Below, piece by piece: positions 1 to 6,210 of a DNA stretch of 10,984 nucleotides. Made by a program: the position numbers and the translations under genes. The notes under the pieces were generated by a model. It searched no databases. It was given only the letters and a program-made list of their open reading frames with translations, and was not told the origin of the DNA. Source of the DNA: Clostridiales bacterium UBA1381 (GTDB taxonomy: Bacteria; Bacillota; Clostridia; UBA1381); assembly GCA_002305435.1 (NCBI GenBank), contig DBQZ01000034.1, positions 1-10,984 of the forward strand, given 5' to 3'. Numbering within the stretch: position 1 is the stretch's first letter; every line of letters begins with the position of its first letter.

Positions 1-1869
1 GGCAACTTTTTCTCGCATATGTTCATCATAGAGGATGCGCCGGCGGGATTTCGGCCGGAGGAATACATCGGCTCGCCCGATTTCAGGACGCATCTTACGG
101 AGAAGGAGGCGTACCGCCAGATTGTAAAATATCTGCCGGAGCTTGACGAAATACGAAAGCGGCCGGAATTTGATACGGTAGTCGAGGAATTTATAAGCGG
201 TCATAAGGACGAGCTGTCCTATTTGTGGGAGAAATATATGACGGCGCTTTCAAAGGGGAAGAACCTGTGCATCTGCGCCGCCACGGTAAGCGACGCCCAG
301 CTTTATATTATGGCGTTAAAGTCGCTTTTGCCGGCGGAGATACCGTCGGGGTTCTCCACGTTCAATATCTACATCCCCTCGGAAAAGCATAAACAGATAA
401 ACCTCCATGCGACAGTGGCGGGTAAGAACAATATCACCGCCGAATCCATAAAGATGCACCGTTCCTGCATTTGGGCAGATATGACGGGCGAGGATTTTTC
501 GGGGACGCTGCCGCAGCTTGCGGTGGATACTCCGAGAAAGAAGCTTCATGAGATTTACGCAAAATATGGCTTTGACACCGCACAGAAGCTCACCGCCTAC
601 CTTGACACCTTTGACGGTGTGTCGGGAGTCGGGGGGAAGCTTGTAAAGCTCCACAGCATCTGCGGAGACGAGGTGTTTAGGGACAGGGCGCTGGAGCTTT
701 ATGAAAACCTCGGCGCAGAGGAGCTGTCGGCTGTGCGCTTTGATATAATCTGCTGTATGTACGAGCGGCTTGGGCTGTTCGGCGATAAGGCGGGGGAGAT
801 AAGCGCAAAGTTTTTAAAGACCGCCTGCGAGAAGATGTGCGTCGGCGACGATTTCAATGCGGAGCCGTATTTTGGCGATGAGTCTGCGTCTGAGCGTGGC
901 AAGTACGTAAAGGGCAGCATAAACGATATTTTCGCCGTGATGAACAGGTACAAATCGACTATGGGTCCGTCCAACAAGCTGATGCTTTTGAGGAGCTTGT
1001 CGCTTATGAAGCAGTCGTCATGGGCAGGGACGTGGAAGGAGTTTTCATTATCTGAGAAAAACCTGTCGTTCCTTGTGCAGATGGCGGCGGATGTTGTAAT
1101 ACAGCACGGAACGCCGGTGACGTTTACAGCCCCGGCCGTGTGGACGAAGCAGGAGATATGCGAGATGATAGCGTATTTCCACGCCGGCACTTCCCTTGAT
1201 GCGGTAAGGGCTGCCTGCGCCAATTTCATCCTTGCCGACCGTGAGGCGGGCTGGGAGAAATACGGGGTGGAGTTCACCTCCCGCCTAAAGACGGAGCGTG
1301 AGGAAAAAGCGTTCTTCCACACTCTCCGCAGACGGCTCAAGGACGTGGGGTACGTGCCGTATACAGGAGAGACGTACCTTTCCTTGAGACAGGAGATCGA
1401 GGAGGAATATTCCAAGGGCGTATCGCCGAGCTTGTTTGACAGGCTGATGCTTGCGTACTACAGCTGGCTTGACGCCCCGCCTCCGGAGAAATACAACACG
1501 GCAGTCGAGCTGCGCCGTCTTTTGCTTGAGGTTAAGAGGGAGCAGAAAACCCTCTACGATTTCCTCATACCGAAGCTGGCGCTTGAGATAATGGACTCCC
1601 CCGGTGAGAGGCAGGAGGAAATAATCGATGCTGAGACGATGTGCCCGTCATTTTGGAACTGGTTTTTGATAGGCTACAGGAGAAATTCAGCCGATCCGAT
1701 AAGAGAAAACGTTTACAGCCATGTTTACCTGGCCAACCGCCGTCAGCTGGCGACCGTCCCCAACAGGCGCGCCTTAAGACGTGAATTTTCCCATGCGGTC
1801 AAGGCCGAGCATGAGGAATACTACGATAGGGAAGCAAAAGAGGGGAAAGGACAGGATAGTGATGAATAA
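1..1869 (+). CDS. GAP1-like (GTPase-associated protein 1) large protein, 5' partial
   Basis: The reading frame is open to the first base. The codons before the first ATG (position 19) read G-N-F-F-S-H, and no ribosome site precedes that ATG, so the true start is probably upstream and at least 622 residues are present. The opening GNFFSH followed by an acidic/aromatic strand resembles the GN-[FY]-F-[AS]-H motif I recall from the N-terminal domain of GTPase-associated protein 1. The stretch ending in LLP..IPSGFSTFNIYIP (about codons 92-126) resembles the 'LLP...FsTy' signature of its middle domain. The remaining ~490 residues are mostly helical, soluble and not recognised; no P-loop or membrane segment is seen. 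Known family members occur beside small or dynamin-like GTPases in predicted conflict or signalling systems, so a GTPase gene may lie just upstream (inference). The 3' end overlaps the next gene by 8 bases, implying translational coupling. The family call is from motif memory only. Confidence 0.6.
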   Translation, partial: GNFFSHMFIIEDAPAGFRPEEYIGSPDFRTHLTEKEAYRQIVKYLPELDEIRKRPEFDTVVEEFISGHKDELSYLWEKYMTALSKGKNLCICAATVSDAQLYIMALKSLLPAEIPSGFSTFNIYIPSEKHKQINLHATVAGKNNITAESIKMHRSCIWADMTGEDFSGTLPQLAVDTPRKKLHEIYAKYGFDTAQKLTAYLDTFDGVSGVGGKLVKLHSICGDEVFRDRALELYENLGAEELSAVRFDIICCMYERLGLFGDKAGEISAKFLKTACEKMCVGDDFNAEPYFGDESASERGKYVKGSINDIFAVMNRYKSTMGPSNKLMLLRSLSLMKQSSWAGTWKEFSLSEKNLSFLVQMAADVVIQHGTPVTFTAPAVWTKQEICEMIAYFHAGTSLDAVRAACANFILADREAGWEKYGVEFTSRLKTEREEKAFFHTLRRRLKDVGYVPYTGETYLSLRQEIEEEYSKGVSPSLFDRLMLAYYSWLDAPPPEKYNTAVELRRLLLEVKREQKTLYDFLIPKLALEIMDSPGERQEEIIDAETMCPSFWNWFLIGYRRNSADPIRENVYSHVYLANRRQLATVPNRRALRREFSHAVKAEHEEYYDREAKEGKGQDSDE

Positions 1870-2650
1870 AAAGATAACGGCAGTTATAGCCGCTTTTGTG
1901 ATGGTGTTTGCATTGGGAATCTGCGCCGGCGCATCCGGCAATACGCCCCGCCCCGAGTCCGAGACTCGCCAGACCCAGTCCACGCCGAGGGTGGCCCCCG
2001 ACACTTCAGCCGATGAGGATGAAAGCACAGACGCTGCACAAGAGGATACAGAGCCTGAGGCGACCCCCGAGGGCGCAACCGCCGCTCCGGCAAACGGAGG
2101 TTTGCAGAACACGTATACAACGCCGATACCGGCAGAGAGCGGGGGATTTTTCTCGCATAGCGTATCACGTGGGGCGATGATACTGTGGTTCGTGCTTGCG
2201 GTGGCAGCAAGCTCCGTTATAAGCTTCTTTATGGGCAGCCGTTTTGCGGCTCTTGCAAAGAAGGATAACCGCCTTGCGATGGAGGTTCGTGCCTTAAGGC
2301 GTGATATAGATGAAAAGATGTCCGAGCGTGTGGGCGATTTCAGCGAGAAAGAGCTTGATATAAAGAATAACGGCAAAAAATATTTTGACGATCCAAAGCC
2401 GGAGGAAATAGCCCAGAGCGGGGAGAATATGTACGAAAAATGGGAAACCCAGCTTGCTCAGACACGCTCAAAGCGGCCGGTTATAAAGACAAAGCCCGCC
2501 ACTGAAGAGGAACAGCCCGCAAAGCATCAGCGTACGGAAGCGATAAAAAATAGAGCCGTACCAAAGCCCGAGGAGATAAAAAACTCCGCCAAAGGACGGA
2601 TGCAGGACGTTATCGAGGAAATGTTCCCCTTTGATGATGATCCCCGCTGA
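1862..2650 (+). CDS. Single-pass membrane protein with Pro/Thr/Glu-rich ectodomain, unknown function
   Basis: 262 residues from ATG 1862, which overlaps the preceding stop as ATGAATAA and follows an AGGGGAAAGGA ribosome site. An in-frame ATG at 1781 lies inside the upstream gene and has no comparable site, so I reject it. Residues 1-25 form a signal peptide or first membrane segment (KK, hydrophobic core, then AGASG). Residues 27-95 are low-complexity and rich in P, T, E, D, A and S, so probably a disordered extracellular region. A strong membrane segment spans about 105-124, followed by a basic stop-transfer region (LAKKDNR). The cytoplasmic tail (125-262) is highly charged with helical/coiled-coil character, and has two similar KPEEI stretches (about 179-183 and 235-239). 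The topology suggests type I, outside to inside. Coupling to the GAP1-like gene suggests it anchors or signals to that protein at the membrane. No family recognised. Confidence 0.8.
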   Translation: MNKKITAVIAAFVMVFALGICAGASGNTPRPESETRQTQSTPRVAPDTSADEDESTDAAQEDTEPEATPEGATAAPANGGLQNTYTTPIPAESGGFFSHSVSRGAMILWFVLAVAASSVISFFMGSRFAALAKKDNRLAMEVRALRRDIDEKMSERVGDFSEKELDIKNNGKKYFDDPKPEEIAQSGENMYEKWETQLAQTRSKRPVIKTKPATEEEQPAKHQRTEAIKNRAVPKPEEIKNSAKGRMQDVIEEMFPFDDDPR

Positions 2651-2652
2651 AA

Positions 2653-3471
2653 ATGCACGAGTACGAGCTTGATATAGACGGGGGTTCCCGCTGGATAACC
2701 GCAACGGCGTCAGAGGCTGCCAAATGTGCCGGCCTCTACGCAACCGAGGCGGGGAATTTCACGGCGGGCAGCCGGTATTTTACGCGGCGTGACGGTATGG
2801 AGGGGTATCTGCTTTTGTATACCGTCGGCGGGACGGGGATGCTTAAAGCCCCGTTTGAGAGGACGCTTCGTAGCGGCGAGGCGGTTTTAATCGACTGTCA
2901 GGAGTTTCACGAATACGGCGCTGCAGGCGATGTGTGGCAGTTTTACTGGATACATTTTTCGGGAGCGGCAGCGCCGGGGCTCTATGAGCTGCTTGATACA
3001 GCCGGCAGGCTTTCGGGGAGAATCCCGGGCAGGGGCGAGGATTTCGAGCGTATAATGGAGCTTGCCGAAAGGACGGAGATAGCTGCCGTATCGGAGCTTT
3101 CACTGAGACTCCATTCGGTGATAGACGCAATGGTAAAAAGCGGGCAGGAGCTGCCTGAGCCTGTGCTGCTTGTGAGGGAGTTTATCAAGAACCATTACCG
3201 TGAGCAGATAACGATAGACGATATGACATCAGCGGCTCACGTGTCGAAATACCACCTGATACGGCTGTTTAAGCGGGAGGCCGGTGTAACGCCGTACCAC
3301 AGCCTTCTTTTGGAGCGGGTAAACGCTGGCAAGATACTTCTGCGTACGACAGATATGCCCGTGGGACGGATCGCCTTTGAGGTGGGATTTCTCGACGAGA
3401 GCAATTTTATCAGCCAGTTTAAGAGGCTCACCGGAAAGAAACCGACCCAGTACAGGCGGGATTTCGGATAA
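2653..3471 (+). CDS. AraC-family transcriptional regulator with cupin-like sensor domain
   Basis: 272 residues. ATG 2653 lies 2 bases after the previous stop with no clear ribosome site, so translation probably depends on coupling. An in-frame stop at 2638-2640 excludes any substantially longer start. Residues ~35-110 match the AraC N-terminal beta-barrel ligand domain: YLLLYTVGGTG, then LRSGEAVLIDCQEFHEY and WQFYWIHFSG. Residues ~173-272 are a canonical double helix-turn-helix: LVREFIKNHYREQITIDDM, HVSKYHLIRLFKREAGVTPY, then VGRIAFEVGFLDESNFISQFKRLTGKKPTQYRR. Such proteins usually sense a small molecule, often a sugar, and activate nearby transport or catabolic genes, but no sugar genes are adjacent here. 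It sits in the middle of an apparent operon, so it may control its own operon or act at a distance. Family assignment is very secure; ligand and targets are unknown. Confidence 0.96.
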   Translation: MHEYELDIDGGSRWITATASEAAKCAGLYATEAGNFTAGSRYFTRRDGMEGYLLLYTVGGTGMLKAPFERTLRSGEAVLIDCQEFHEYGAAGDVWQFYWIHFSGAAAPGLYELLDTAGRLSGRIPGRGEDFERIMELAERTEIAAVSELSLRLHSVIDAMVKSGQELPEPVLLVREFIKNHYREQITIDDMTSAAHVSKYHLIRLFKREAGVTPYHSLLLERVNAGKILLRTTDMPVGRIAFEVGFLDESNFISQFKRLTGKKPTQYRRDFG

Positions 3472-3487
3472 ATTTGCAGTGACAGAG

Positions 3488-3495
3488 AAAGGCGG
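3488..3495 (+). promoter_or_regulatory. Ribosome binding site deciding the GTG start at 3503
   Basis: AAAGGCGG lies 7 bases before GTG 3503. The GTG yields a protein starting V/M-ATWTTH, which places the conserved first metal-ligand histidine at residue 7, as expected when the PLC-like fold begins at the N terminus. The more upstream ATG at 3377 lies inside araC and would add 42 unrelated residues. Confidence 0.7.
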
Positions 3496-3502
3496 ATATA
3501 TA

Positions 3503-4156
3503 GTGGCAACGTGGACAACACATCTGCGGGTGGCGGAGAGAGCGTTTGCGCTTTTGCCGGCGGAGGATTTTGCGCTCTGGTGCGCAGGAAACGTAGCGCC
3601 GGACTGCGGCTGGGGAGAGAGGGACAGCTTTTCCGGCTTTACGCCGCCGACTACCGTTACCCACTGGACGAAAACCGGCAGCAAGTCCGATATTGACAGC
3701 CGGGGATTTTTTGAGAAATACGTAAAAAACTGCCGTGATAAGGCAGCTTTTTCGTTCTATATGGGATATTGGGCTCATCTTCTGACCGACATAAAATGGT
3801 CGAGGGAAATATATATGCCCACAAGAGTGGAATACCGCAAAGAATACGAGCGGGATCCGCATTTTTTAAATGTAATAAAGCGTGACTGGCACGATATAGA
3901 CTATGAGTACCTTATAAACCATCCTAACTGGCGGCCGCTTGAGGCTGTATCAGCCCTTGATGAGATCCCGGATTATCTTGATTACTACGAGGAAGGGCAG
4001 CTAAAAACTCAGGTAGCCTTCATAGCCCGCACGCTTAAAACGATGAAAAAGCCGCCGATAGAGAAGCGGCAGTTTCTTTCATCTGAGCGGATCCAGAGGT
4101 TCATAAGGGAAATAACAGCACAGCTCAGCGAGGATTTTGCCAGTATTTCTCCATGA
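3503..4156 (+). CDS. Zinc-dependent phospholipase C-fold protein (S1/P1 nuclease-PLC superfamily)
   Basis: 217 residues from GTG 3503. Motifs of the zinc-dependent PLC family appear in order: TTH (His7) opening the first helix, NVAPDCG (Asp34), THW (His54), and GYWAHLLTDIKW (His92 and Asp96, the H-x3-D pair). The rest is helical and basic, ending in a helix of about 30 residues. Members of this fold bind up to three zinc ions and cleave phosphodiesters in phospholipids or nucleic acids. Small clostridial versions without a secretion signal are common and uncharacterised. No signal peptide is seen, so it is probably cytoplasmic, unlike classical alpha-toxin-type secreted enzymes. It begins 31 bases after araC and is probably its co-transcribed partner. 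Its last 32 bases overlap the convergent WYL gene. The fold is fairly secure; activity and substrate are unknown. Confidence 0.85.
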   Translation: MATWTTHLRVAERAFALLPAEDFALWCAGNVAPDCGWGERDSFSGFTPPTTVTHWTKTGSKSDIDSRGFFEKYVKNCRDKAAFSFYMGYWAHLLTDIKWSREIYMPTRVEYRKEYERDPHFLNVIKRDWHDIDYEYLINHPNWRPLEAVSALDEIPDYLDYYEEGQLKTQVAFIARTLKTMKKPPIEKRQFLSSERIQRFIREITAQLSEDFASISP

Positions 4157-5096
4157 GCAGCCGTGATTTTGACGCCATCTTGCGCCGGAGCTTTTTCGGG
4201 GTGAGAATTTCCACGAAATCCCCGTACTGCAGCGCCCAGCAGGCGAGGGCGTCGGGGTTTACCCGCACTTTTATAAATACGCAGTCGGCAATTTCGTTGT
4301 ACACCTCAAAATCCTTGCCAAACCAGTCCACAAGAGCCGGCATGGCGCTTTTATCGACCGAAAGGCGGGCTGTTACAGGGTCGCCGGAGAACATGTACAA
4401 ATGTTCTGCTAAATGCTTCGGAAGATCAAGCCCCTTGCCGCCGGTCGCCTCCTCGAGGGGTTCGGCAGCTTCGTCGAGGATTGTCACCTCCGTTATGCGA
4501 TCGACACGGAAATGCGAAATGCTTTTGTACTTGTCATAGCTGCATATAAGGTAGTAATTGCCGTTTGCAGCTGCCAGCTTGTACGGGCTTACACGGTAAG
4601 GCTCCGACTGCCGTGGAACCATTTTTTTGGCGGTATCGTACGTATTGTACGTAAACTCCACCATAGAGCCCCGCTTTATTGCTTCTGAGAGGATGTCGAT
4701 CGTATAGAATATCTGGCGGTTATCCTCGTTATGTATGCGGTCTAAGACCTGTATATCGCCAAGGCCGTTGTCGAAGTAGATGTTTGAGAGGCGGGTGAGC
4801 TTTTCTATAAGCTCCTTTGCCTGATGCGGGGGGATATGTTTTGATGAGATTATGCTGTCGATTAAAAGCCGCAGCTCGGAATCGTCAAATTCACGTGCGG
4901 CAAGGTAGACGCCCGTGCGGTCACGTGCGACATCCGGGTAGAACGTCTGAAGCTCGTTTATGTAACGGCGCACAGAACGCTCCGAGCAGTTGAGGTGATA
5001 GTCATCGTGGAGCTTGCCCGTTAATTCTTTAACGGAGATCCGGTGGTCGAAGTCCGTATATTTACGGAGTATCTGCATTATTGATAAAATTACCAT
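4125..5096 (-). CDS. WYL-domain transcriptional regulator (DeoR/YafY-like HTH)
   Basis: 323 residues from the ATG at 5096. An ATG 7 codons upstream (5117) is in frame but has no ribosome site and would lie only about 8 bases from the predicted transcription start, so I prefer 5096, which has AAGGA 7 bases before it. An N-terminal winged HTH (about 1-65) includes the segment CSERSVRRYINEL. The WYL domain (about 132-205) shows EPYRVSPYKLAAANGNYYLICSY and the ligand-contacting FRVDRI. In this copy the W of the name motif is Y (YYL, residues 181-183), a common variation. The C-terminal WCX extension (about 230-320) ends WALQYGDFVEILTPKKLRRKM. WYL regulators sense ligands such as nucleotides or nucleic-acid fragments and often control defence or DNA-damage genes. 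The target is unknown; autoregulation or control of the divergent secreted gene is possible. Confidence 0.93.
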   Translation of the reverse strand: MVILSIMQILRKYTDFDHRISVKELTGKLHDDYHLNCSERSVRRYINELQTFYPDVARDRTGVYLAAREFDDSELRLLIDSIISSKHIPPHQAKELIEKLTRLSNIYFDNGLGDIQVLDRIHNEDNRQIFYTIDILSEAIKRGSMVEFTYNTYDTAKKMVPRQSEPYRVSPYKLAAANGNYYLICSYDKYKSISHFRVDRITEVTILDEAAEPLEEATGGKGLDLPKHLAEHLYMFSGDPVTARLSVDKSAMPALVDWFGKDFEVYNEIADCVFIKVRVNPDALACWALQYGDFVEILTPKKLRRKMASKSRLLMEKYWQNPR

Positions 5097-5103
5097 ATCC
5101 AAT

Positions 5104-5110
5104 TCCTTCC
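5104..5110 (-). promoter_or_regulatory. Ribosome binding site fixing the WYL regulator start
   Basis: On the minus strand GGAAGGA precedes the ATG at 5096 with a 7-base spacer. No comparable site precedes the alternative ATG at 5117. Together with the promoter position this supports the shorter protein. Confidence 0.65.
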
Positions 5111-5131
5111 ATTTCATGAGTATATGTAAAT

Positions 5132-5160
5132 ATTATACCATAAATGAGATACCATTGCAA
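5132..5160 (-). promoter_or_regulatory. Sigma-A-type promoter of the WYL regulator
   Basis: Read on the minus strand, TTGCAA (5160-5155), a 17-base spacer and TATAAT (5137-5132). The spacing is ideal and the -10 is a perfect consensus. Predicted transcription start is about 5125, giving a leader of roughly 30 bases to ATG 5096. Confidence 0.75.
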
Positions 5161-5256
5161 GAGGGAATGATGAAGAATTTACCTTGCGGACATATTTGTC
5201 AAAACAGAGTAAAAAGGCAGCTGCTTTGTGCAAACTGTAAAAAATCGCACGTAATT

Positions 5257-5286
5257 TTGAACAATTTTGTCCGCTTTTTTTATAGA
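5257..5286 (+). promoter_or_regulatory. Possible promoter of the secreted-protein gene
   Basis: TTGAAC (5257-5262), an 18-base spacer and TATAGA (5281-5286). Predicted start is about 5293, giving a leader of about 70 bases to ATG 5364. It is the best match between the two divergent genes, but both boxes deviate from consensus. The rest of the 5118-5363 gap holds no gene I can support. Confidence 0.4.
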
Positions 5287-5299
5287 ATAGCGGGGGAAA

Positions 5300-5313
5300 A
5301 TATTGTACAATAT
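5300..5313. repeat. 14-base perfect palindrome, operator candidate
   Basis: ATATTGTACAATAT is an exact inverted repeat just downstream of the predicted start of the secreted-protein transcript. Such a site could bind a dimeric repressor. The 14-mer AAAATATTGTACAA (5297-5310) recurs at 9093-9106 in the other divergent promoter region of the window. The motif is AT-rich and could be coincidence. Confidence 0.35.
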
Positions 5314-5363
5314 AGATAAGAATCGAGGTTGTATGACCACAGACAGAAAAGGAGAGGATCACA

Positions 5364-6137
5364 ATGAAAATAGGAAAGAGGGTTGTCGCAGCGGCTGCAG
5401 CCTGCATTATGTCCTTATCGTCGATGGCGCTTTTCGCATACGCTGAGGAAACAGCGCACTACATCGAGGGCTCTGACTTTTCGGACTGCGCAATGGGCGG
5501 TGCGGAAAATCCCATCTACGGAACAGGTATTGCGCTTGACGGCAATCCTTGGCTGACAAAGGGTTCGGCACAGCGTCATTACCAGACTTTCCTGCATGAT
5601 GACGAAAGAGACGTAAACTATGTTCGTATGTATTCAAACAGCGACAAGTCCGGCTCAAACGACGGTGCGGGATCAATGTATATGTACCAGAGAGTAACAG
5701 GCTCCGACTTCACGAAGTACTACGGTATGTGCGAGTTTGACGTAAGATTAAGAGCCGGTACATGGGAGCTTAATTTCGGCGATTTCACCGACCCGACAAA
5801 GGGCTATGACAACTTAGCGGGTGCGGTTGTATTTGATAACGCTGAGATAATCAAGGCTAAGACCCTGAACGGTGAAAAGGAAATCTGCCGTGTAGAGCCG
5901 AACACATGGTACAGAGTAAGGGTTACTGTAAACAACAGACTGCAGGAATTTGCAGTAGGCGTTTATGATATGTCCGGCAAGCAGATAGGTCTGGGCGAAG
6001 AGCTTATCTACACGAATGCTAACACAGAAGGTATCAGAACATGGTGCTTCTCGTACGTAAGAGGTTCAAAGTACTACTATGACCTTACGAACGTGACGAT
6101 CGCTAAGAACACTGATACAGCGTTTGAGATGAAATAA
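5364..6137 (+). CDS. Secreted protein of unknown function, possible beta-sandwich fold
   Basis: 257 residues with a strong AAAAGGAGAGG ribosome site 6 bases before ATG 5364. Residues 1-27 are a classical signal peptide: KIGKR, an Ala-rich hydrophobic core, then AYA before E28. The mature ~230 residues are rich in aromatic residues, Gly, Asn and Asp. They have alternating strand patterns such as YGMCEFDVRLRAGTWELNFGD (about 120-140) and PNTWYRVRVTVNNRLQEFAVGVYD, resembling lectin/LamG-like or carbohydrate-binding beta-sandwiches. No catalytic motif, LPXTG anchor, lipobox or dockerin is seen, so it is probably released outside the cell. The 13 arginine codons are eight AGA, three CGT and two AGG with no CGG or CGC, unlike the neighbours, which suggests high expression. 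It is monocistronic or leads weakly into corA, because a terminator follows. Function unknown; the carbohydrate-binding idea rests only on strand pattern. Confidence 0.88.
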   Translation: MKIGKRVVAAAAACIMSLSSMALFAYAEETAHYIEGSDFSDCAMGGAENPIYGTGIALDGNPWLTKGSAQRHYQTFLHDDERDVNYVRMYSNSDKSGSNDGAGSMYMYQRVTGSDFTKYYGMCEFDVRLRAGTWELNFGDFTDPTKGYDNLAGAVVFDNAEIIKAKTLNGEKEICRVEPNTWYRVRVTVNNRLQEFAVGVYDMSGKQIGLGEELIYTNANTEGIRTWCFSYVRGSKYYYDLTNVTIAKNTDTAFEMK

Positions 6138-6158
6138 ATCCGAACAGAAAAATTCATG

Positions 6159-6189
6159 AGCGGCAGGAAGGACACCTGCCGCTTTTTTT
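6159..6189 (+). terminator. Intrinsic terminator after the secreted-protein gene
   Basis: Stem AGCGGCAGG (6159-6167) pairs perfectly with CCTGCCGCT (6175-6183) across a 7-base loop, followed by a run of T to 6189. The 9-bp GC-rich stem and T tract are classical. It ends only 21 bases before the corA start codon. Confidence 0.9.
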
Positions 6190-6210
6190 GCGAAAGGCAG
6201 GGAGATTGAT

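Noticed and set aside
7..19. A 13-base string (TTTTTCTCGCATA) repeated at 2148-2160
   Set aside because: It encodes FFSH in the first gene and the same residues in the membrane protein. One such match is about what chance gives in 11 kb, and the flanks differ.
699..1415. Long open frame on the minus strand inside the first gene
   Set aside because: It is antisense to a gene with clear coding character, has no ribosome site or recognisable domain, and reflects the codon bias of the plus-strand gene.
5212..5226. AAAGGCAGCTGCTTT near-palindrome upstream of the secreted-protein gene
   Set aside because: Imperfect (one extra base), not placed at a promoter box, and no second copy in the window.
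5014..5319. Plus-strand open frame spanning the WYL gene start and the intergenic region
   Set aside because: No ribosome site, low-complexity translation, and it crosses both promoters.
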